Source: CAIKZZ01 sp035524495 (GTDB lineage Bacteria > Pseudomonadota > Gammaproteobacteria > Steroidobacterales > Steroidobacteraceae). Taken from it: a stretch of 11,209 nt of DNA. The notes under the pieces were generated by a model. That model worked only from the letters and a program-made list of their open reading frames with translations, was not told where the DNA came from and ran no database searches. A program made the translations under genes and the position numbers. Positions 6,595 through 11,209 of the stretch are shown piece by piece; positions within the stretch are counted from its first letter, which is position 1, and the number at the start of each line of letters is the position of its first letter. The DNA is taken from contig DATKOR010000058.1 of the NCBI GenBank assembly GCA_035524495.1, positions 1-11,209 on the forward strand. The letters run 5' to 3'.

Positions 6595-6693
6595 CTGCTC
6601 ACTCCCCGTCGTGTCGACTCTTTATCGTGTGCGCAGAATAGGTTAGGAAGTTTACTCCGAAGTGTGCTTAATGTCACAGTTTGGCGACAGTAC
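6595..6693. promoter_or_regulatory. Divergent promoter region, small gene / L,D-transpeptidase
   Basis: These 99 bases separate two divergent starts and are clearly more AT-rich than the surrounding genes, which fits promoters for both. No consensus pair is visible. On the plus strand CTTAAT (6667-6672, 4/6 to a -10) is the best candidate, with only a weak -35 near 6643. The purine-rich GGGGAG ribosome binding site of the minus-strand gene lies at 6602-6607. No strong Shine-Dalgarno precedes the transpeptidase ATG. Confidence 0.4.
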
Positions 6694-7659
6694 ATGTTGC
6701 GAGTAACCAACAAGTGGTTTCCGTGGTCGGCCGCGGCGTTGGGCGCTCTGATCGCCGTACCGGCGGCAGCCGCGACGCTGCCGCTGCCCGCGGAAGGCGA
6801 CCTCGTCGGTGAATACGCCGAGGTCGCGGCGGCGCGCGACGACACGCTCATCGATCTCGCGCGCCGCTACAGCCTCGGCTACGAGGAGGTCGTCAACGCC
6901 AATCCCGGCGTCGATCCCTGGCTCCCGGGCGAGGGGACGATCGTCCGCTTGCCGCTGCGTCGCGTGCTCCCCGACGCGCCGCGCGAAGGCATCGTCATCA
7001 ATCTCCCCGAGCACCGGCTCTACTACTTCCCGGCGCCGAAGCCGGGCGAGCCGCGCGTCGTCGTGACCTACCCCGTCAGCGTCGGCAAGATGGACTGGTC
7101 GACGCCGCTCGGCGTCACGAGGATCGCGGCCAAGATCAAGGATCCGCCGTGGTATCCGCCGGAATCCGTGCGCGCCGAGCACGCGGCGCGCGGCGACATC
7201 CTGCCGAAGATGGTGCCGCCCGGCCCCGACAATCCGCTCGGCCTCTACGCGATGCGGCTTGCGATTCCCGGCGGCTCCTACCTGATCCACGGCACCAACA
7301 AGCCCGCCGGCGTCGGCATGCAGGTGACGCACGGCTGCATGCGGCTCTACCCCGAGCACATCGAGGAATTCTTCAAGATGGTCGCGGTCGACACGCCGGT
7401 GCGCATCGTCAACCAGCCGCACAAGGTCGGCTGGAGCGACGGGCGCCTGTACGTCGAGGTGCACCCGCCGCTCGAGGCGACCTCGAGCGCCGTCGTCGAG
7501 CCCGATCGCACTTCGCTTGCGCGCCTCGTGGCGAACGCGGTGCGCCAGCGCAGCGCCGGGCCCGTCGAATGGGCGCGCGCGGAAGTCGCATTCGAGCAGG
7601 CGCGCGGGATCCCGGTCGCGGTGACGGACGAAGCCGGCGCGGCCCTCGGCCGCCTGTAA
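6694..7659 (+). CDS. Exported L,D-transpeptidase (ErfK/YbiS/YcfS/YnhG family)
   Basis: This is a periplasmic YkuD-domain enzyme of cell-wall remodelling. Relatives form 3-3 crosslinks in peptidoglycan or attach the Braun lipoprotein to it. The 321-residue protein starts with a Sec signal peptide (basic MLRVTNK, a hydrophobic core, and AVPAAAA with cleavage near residue 27). A LysM-like repeat follows at about 44-88 (DTLIDLARRYSLGYEEVVNANP), then the YkuD domain at about 98-239. The active site is complete: IHGTN (198-202) and VTHGCMRLYPEHIEEFF (211-227), with Cys215 as nucleophile and His199/His213 around it. A tail of about 60 residues follows the catalytic domain. I chose ATG 6694 because it gives the signal peptide; longer in-frame readings start in non-coding DNA. 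The exact reaction cannot be told from sequence. It converges on kdpD. Confidence 0.92.
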   Translation: MLRVTNKWFPWSAAALGALIAVPAAAATLPLPAEGDLVGEYAEVAAARDDTLIDLARRYSLGYEEVVNANPGVDPWLPGEGTIVRLPLRRVLPDAPREGIVINLPEHRLYYFPAPKPGEPRVVVTYPVSVGKMDWSTPLGVTRIAAKIKDPPWYPPESVRAEHAARGDILPKMVPPGPDNPLGLYAMRLAIPGGSYLIHGTNKPAGVGMQVTHGCMRLYPEHIEEFFKMVAVDTPVRIVNQPHKVGWSDGRLYVEVHPPLEATSSAVVEPDRTSLARLVANAVRQRSAGPVEWARAEVAFEQARGIPVAVTDEAGAALGRL

Positions 7660-7660
7660 G

Positions 7661-7686
7661 CGCGCCTCGTCGGGGCGCGAGGCGCG
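7661..7686. terminator. Hairpin between convergent L,D-transpeptidase gene and kdpD
   Basis: A perfect 9-bp stem (CGCGCCTCG, 7661-7669, with CGAGGCGCG, 7678-7686) and an 8-nt loop fill nearly the whole 28-bp gap between two convergent stop codons. There is no T-tract on either side, so it is not a textbook intrinsic terminator. It could stall RNA polymerase or protect 3' ends on both strands. Confidence 0.55.
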
Positions 7687-7687
7687 G

Positions 7688-10402
7688 TCAGCGCGCGTCG
7701 CTTGCGCCTGCCGCGACGGGCAGCGTGAATTCGAATTCGGCCCCGCCGCTCCTTGCGCGGCGCGCCGTGATGCGTCCGCCGTGCGCGGCGACGATGATCC
7801 TGCAGATCGCGAGGCCGAGGCCGGCGCCGCCGCCCCGCGACTCGCCGCGCTCAAACGCCTGAAACAGCAGGGCCGTGTCGCCGGCCGGCAGGCCGGGACC
7901 GTTGTCCTCGACGAGGACGACGACCCAGTCGCCGTCTCGCCGGGCACGGATCGTGACGGTTGTGCCGGCAGGGGTGTAGCCGGCCGCGTTCTTGAGGAGA
8001 TTCTCAAACACCTCCTCGATCAATGGCCGGTCAACGCGCACCGGCGGCACGTCCTCCGCAATCTCGAGCGCCACGACGTGCGCCGCGAGTGCAGGGCGCA
8101 TCCGCGCAAGCACGGCGCCGGCAATCTCGGCCACGCGCTGCGCCTCGAGCCGCAGTGCCGGCGACCCGGCTTCGAGCCGCACCAGCTCGAGCGCATTCTG
8201 AACGACGTCGGCGAGCTGCTCGGCGTTGGCGCCGATCGCGTGAGCGAGTTCGCGGCGCCGTTCGTCGTCGAGCGCGCCGGCCGACTCGAGAGAGACACCG
8301 GCGGCGCGGATCTTCTCGATCGGGCGCTTCAGATCATGCGCGATCGAGACCAGCAACCGCCGCCGCAGACTCTCGGCCTCAGCGGCCACGCGCGACGACT
8401 CGCTCTCCTCGGCGAGCGCCGCGCGCTCGATCCCGACCGCGAGCTGGCCGGCGAAGGTCTCGAGCAGGTGGCGCTGCTCCGGCAGCAGGATCCGCCGCAG
8501 GTTGGTCGGCTGTACCGCCAGCACTCCGAAGGTCAGCTTCGATCCGCGGATCGGCAGGTACAACGCCGCGCTCCCCGGCAGCGTGTCGGTACCCAGACCC
8601 GCCGGCTCGTTGTGGTGGTAGACCCACTGGGCAACCGACATGTCGGCGCGCCAGACAGGCTCCTGCGACTGGGGCTCGCGCGGATAGTGGAGCCGCCCGT
8701 CGTTGCCGGGCACGAGCACCAGTGCCCGACTTGCGAACACATCCTCGACGTGCCGCACGGCGACCGCCGCCATGTTGGCGACTCCGCGCGTTCGGGTCAG
8801 CTCACGACTCATCGCGTAGAGCGCCGCCGTGCGCCGTTCGCGGTGTCCGGCGATCCGCGTCTGCTGGCGCACGCTCGCCGTCAGGCTCGCGATGGCGAAG
8901 GCGACGACCAGCATCACGCCGAAGGTGACGAGGTACTGGAAGTCCGAGACGGCGAACGCGAATCGCGGCGGCACGAAGAAGAAGTCGAACGCCGCGACGT
9001 TGGCGATCGCCGCTGCGATGGCCGGCCCGCGTCCGAATCGCAGGCCCGCGACGGCGGCCGCGAGCAGATACACCATCACGAGGTTCGTCAGCTCGAAGTG
9101 CGGGTACATCAACCACGCAACGCCAGTGGCGGCGACCGACGTCGCGCCCGCCGCGGCGTACCTTCGCCAGGCAATGCCGGTCTTCTCGGGCGCCGGCGCG
9201 ATCCGCGTCGCGCGCGGCCCCGGCGGCCGGACGGCCGTTGCGCCGACGCTGCTCGGGCCGACGACGACGACGTCGATCGGCCCGGCGCGCCGCACGAGCT
9301 CGGTCACCGTCGAAGGCCTCCACAGCGCGCGCCAGCGACGCCGCTTCGGCGCGCCGACGATGATGCGCGTTGCCTTGCGCGTGCGGGCGTACTCGAGCAC
9401 CACGTCCGCTGCGCTCGGGCCATCCAGCGTGACCGCCTCGGCGCCGAGCGACTCGGCGAGGCGCAGCACGTCGATGCGGCGATTGCGCTCGCGATCCGAC
9501 AGCTTCAGCAGCTCGGGCGTCTCGACGTAGACCACGATCCATTCGGCGTCGAGCGCGTCGGCGAGCCGCTTGCCGGCTCGCACCAGCTGCTCGGCCTGGG
9601 CGTCCGGGCCGGGTGCGACGATCAGCCGGTCGCGTGCCAGCCACGGCTGCGCGGCCACGTCATGCCCCGCGAAGGCGCGCATCGCCGCGTCGACGCGATC
9701 GGCGGTCTTGCGCAGCGCGATCTCGCGCAGCGCCGTCAGATTCTCCTTGCGGAAGAAGCGCTGCACCGCCGTCGCGACCTGGTCGGCGGTATAGACCTTG
9801 CCGGCGTGCAGCCGCATGAGCAGATCGTCGGGCGGCAGGTCGATCAGCTCGACTTCGTCGGCCGCCTCGAACGCGTGATCGGGAACGGTCTCCTGCTGGC
9901 GGACGCCGGTCACGCTTGCGACGACGTCGTTGAGGCTCTCGAGGTGCTGGACGTTGACCGTGGTCCAGACGCCGATGCCGGCGCTCAGCAGCTCCTCGAC
10001 ATCCTGCCAGCGCTTCGGGTGGCGGGGCGGCGGGTCGCCATCGACGAGATTCGTGTGCGCGTACTCGTCGACGATCAGGACGACCGGATGACGCTTGAGC
10101 GCCGCATCGAGGTCGAATTCCTGCCGCACGATGCCGCGCACGCGCACGGCCTGCGTCGGCAGCCGCTCGAGACCTGCCAGCAGGCGCTCGGTCTCGGCGC
10201 GCCCGTGCGGTTCGACGTAGCCGACGACGATGTCGGTTCCGGCGGCGCGCGCCGCTTGCGCGGCCTCGAGCATCGCGTAGGTCTTCCCGACGCCGGCCGA
10301 GGCGCCGAAGAAGATCCGCAGGCGCCCGCGCCGGGCCCGCGCCTCCTCGCGCTGGACCGCGGCCAGGAGTTCGTCGGGATTACGCCGCTCGTCTCCGGCC
10401 AT
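7688..10402 (-). CDS. kdpD: Osmosensitive K+ sensor histidine kinase KdpD
   Basis: KdpD is the inner-membrane kinase that phosphorylates KdpE under K+ limitation to switch on the KdpFABC potassium pump. The protein has 904 residues (E. coli 894). In order: KdpD N-terminal domain (about 20-230) with Walker A GASAGVGKT (33-41) and a Walker B-like DEYAHTN (112-118); USP-like domain (about 258-383); four membrane helices (about 414-510); an Arg cluster after the last helix (R512, R516, R521, R523, R524); a GAF-like region (about 525-660); and the kinase core. The phosphoacceptor is His689, the N box ENLLKNA (800-806), G1 DNGPGLP (833-839) and G2 GAGLGLAI (859-866). The H box reads HDLKRP, with Arg693 in place of the usual Thr. 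GGATGAG lies 8 nt before the ATG. No kdpE follows. It is probably cotranscribed with the porin gene 56 bp upstream. Confidence 0.96.
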   Translation of the reverse strand: MAGDERRNPDELLAAVQREEARARRGRLRIFFGASAGVGKTYAMLEAAQAARAAGTDIVVGYVEPHGRAETERLLAGLERLPTQAVRVRGIVRQEFDLDAALKRHPVVLIVDEYAHTNLVDGDPPPRHPKRWQDVEELLSAGIGVWTTVNVQHLESLNDVVASVTGVRQQETVPDHAFEAADEVELIDLPPDDLLMRLHAGKVYTADQVATAVQRFFRKENLTALREIALRKTADRVDAAMRAFAGHDVAAQPWLARDRLIVAPGPDAQAEQLVRAGKRLADALDAEWIVVYVETPELLKLSDRERNRRIDVLRLAESLGAEAVTLDGPSAADVVLEYARTRKATRIIVGAPKRRRWRALWRPSTVTELVRRAGPIDVVVVGPSSVGATAVRPPGPRATRIAPAPEKTGIAWRRYAAAGATSVAATGVAWLMYPHFELTNLVMVYLLAAAVAGLRFGRGPAIAAAIANVAAFDFFFVPPRFAFAVSDFQYLVTFGVMLVVAFAIASLTASVRQQTRIAGHRERRTAALYAMSRELTRTRGVANMAAVAVRHVEDVFASRALVLVPGNDGRLHYPREPQSQEPVWRADMSVAQWVYHHNEPAGLGTDTLPGSAALYLPIRGSKLTFGVLAVQPTNLRRILLPEQRHLLETFAGQLAVGIERAALAEESESSRVAAEAESLRRRLLVSIAHDLKRPIEKIRAAGVSLESAGALDDERRRELAHAIGANAEQLADVVQNALELVRLEAGSPALRLEAQRVAEIAGAVLARMRPALAAHVVALEIAEDVPPVRVDRPLIEEVFENLLKNAAGYTPAGTTVTIRARRDGDWVVVLVEDNGPGLPAGDTALLFQAFERGESRGGGAGLGLAICRIIVAAHGGRITARRARSGGAEFEFTLPVAAGASDAR

Positions 10403-10458
10403 GCCGGGCGCTCATCCGCAATGTGCCGCCGCCGTGAACCGAGTGCTGCATGCGGACC

Positions 10459-11209
10459 TCAGAACTTGAACAGTGCTTCAATCGCAACCGAGCCCTGCGA
10501 GTCGCCGAGAAAACTCGGGTCGCCACCGGACGCGTAGTAGCTGTCGTCCTTGACGAAAACCGGATGATCGGAATGATCGACCCGGCCCTCGAACCGGAGT
10601 TCGACGTTCTTGCTCGGCATCCACGCCGCCGTCAGCGTGGTCTCGCGCCAGGTCTGCGCGAAGCCCATCCGATAGCCGTCGGGATCGCGGAAGTATTCGC
10701 TGCGCAGAGACGCCTTCCAGTGCTCGCTGAAGGCGTAGTTGAGGTAACCGGCCAGACCATCCCAGCGCGCCTGGCCGCCGCCTACGGCACCGCCGTCCTG
10801 GCGTCCCCAGTCGTAGTTGAGGATCACGGTCAGCGCGTCGGTTGCGCTCCATGAACCGATTACATCGACCAGCTTGCGCTGGCCTTCGGGTCCGACGTCG
10901 GTGAGCCCGCCGACGCGCTCCTTGCCAAAGTAGCCGGCGACGCTGAGGCTCACCGCCTTGACCGGGGTGGCGGTCACACCCACTTCGAGCGTCTTGGCGG
11001 CGTTCGTGTCCTTGAGGTCATCCCAGCCGTTGACCACGCCCAGGTTCAGCGTCAACTGGTCGCTGGCCACGTACGTCGCACGCACGCCGGTGTGGGCGAA
11101 GGGAATGGCGAAGCCGTAGAGAATCGAGCGCGAAAAGTTCGTGTCGGTCCGCGGATCGATCGTCTCGACGCCGGCGAGCGTGACGAAGCGGCCGGCGATG
11201 ATCGTCGTG
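10459..11209 (-). CDS. Outer-membrane beta-barrel porin, OmpL-like, C-terminal part (5' end beyond the window)
   Basis: About 249 C-terminal residues are visible; the start lies past the window edge. An in-frame GTG at 11083-11085 is internal, because coding sequence continues upstream of it to the edge. Alternating hydrophobic/polar strands, aromatic girdle residues and a terminal Phe (ALFKF) mark an outer-membrane beta-barrel assembled by the Bam machinery. The segment GRFVTLAGVETIDPRTDTNF followed by SRSILYGFAIPFAHTGVRATY resembles the OmpL-like BBP2 porin family (recognised by pattern, not searched). Porins of this family are thought to form channels for small solutes. Adjacency to kdpD, 56 bp away in the same direction, suggests a shared operon and a role in K+ supply across the outer membrane, which is an inference. 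The family call is moderately sure; the barrel fold is more so. Confidence 0.8.
   Translation of the reverse strand, partial: TTIIAGRFVTLAGVETIDPRTDTNFSRSILYGFAIPFAHTGVRATYVASDQLTLNLGVVNGWDDLKDTNAAKTLEVGVTATPVKAVSLSVAGYFGKERVGGLTDVGPEGQRKLVDVIGSWSATDALTVILNYDWGRQDGGAVGGGQARWDGLAGYLNYAFSEHWKASLRSEYFRDPDGYRMGFAQTWRETTLTAAWMPSKNVELRFEGRVDHSDHPVFVKDDSYYASGGDPSFLGDSQGSVAIEALFKF

Noticed and set aside
6647..6663. Direct repeat GAAGT with 12-bp period upstream of the L,D-transpeptidase
   Set aside because: It resembles response-regulator half-sites, but five bases is too short to separate from chance and no third copy or known consensus fits.
6484..6693. N-terminal extension of the L,D-transpeptidase back to 6484
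   Set aside because: It would bury the signal peptide inside the protein and read through the divergent intergenic region and the small minus-strand gene.
7781..10537. 918-codon frame on the plus strand opposite kdpD
   Set aside because: It is antisense to a fully recognisable KdpD. Its Arg/Asp/His-rich composition is typical of the shadow frame of a high-GC gene, with no domain signature.

Overview
The window is a GC-rich proteobacterial chromosome segment made mostly of housekeeping genes. The order rne (divergent) / rluC / yceF (opposite strand) / yceD / rpmF / plsX / fabH is the classical arrangement of Gammaproteobacteria, with variants in Betaproteobacteria. The C-terminal phenylalanine of the outer-membrane protein, the cysteine-free L32 and the RNase E N-terminus all fit a Gram-negative beta- or gammaproteobacterium. 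I cannot place it more precisely from sequence alone. I see no transposase, phage gene, CRISPR array, tRNA or rRNA.

Layout. 1-777 (minus) holds the first 259 codons of RNase E, cut by the window edge. 778-1272 is a 495-base non-coding divergent region with several hairpins, probably including the rne leader. 1273-2930 (plus) is a two-gene unit: rluC (23S rRNA pseudouridine synthase) and a beta-carbonic anhydrase, joined by an ATGA overlap. yceF (2914-3507, minus) converges on the carbonic anhydrase and overlaps its end by 17 bp. A near-consensus sigma70 promoter (3571-3599) then drives yceD-rpmF-plsX-fabH (3610-6351), which links 23S rRNA/ribosome functions to phospholipid and fatty acid initiation. 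The usual fabD-fabG-acpP continuation is absent after fabH. In its place is a small minus-strand gene of unknown function (6364-6594), divergent from an exported L,D-transpeptidase (6694-7659, plus). A 9-bp-stem hairpin separates that gene from a convergent kdpD (7688-10402, minus). Upstream of kdpD, in the same direction, lies the C-terminal part of an OmpL-like beta-barrel porin (10459 to the window edge), probably in the same operon.

The most noteworthy points are these. (1) The KdpD phosphoacceptor box reads HDLKRP instead of HDLRTP, which puts Arg where the phosphatase-critical Thr normally sits. (2) kdpD has no kdpE after it and sits next to a porin gene. (3) A carbonic anhydrase gene is inserted, translationally coupled, into the rluC-yceF junction. 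(4) The fab cluster stops at fabH. (5) The yceD promoter spacing predicts an almost leaderless mRNA, while plsX starts at a TTG behind a GC-rich palindrome. I found no convincing evidence for a wholly new multi-gene system; the findings are local deviations within known families.
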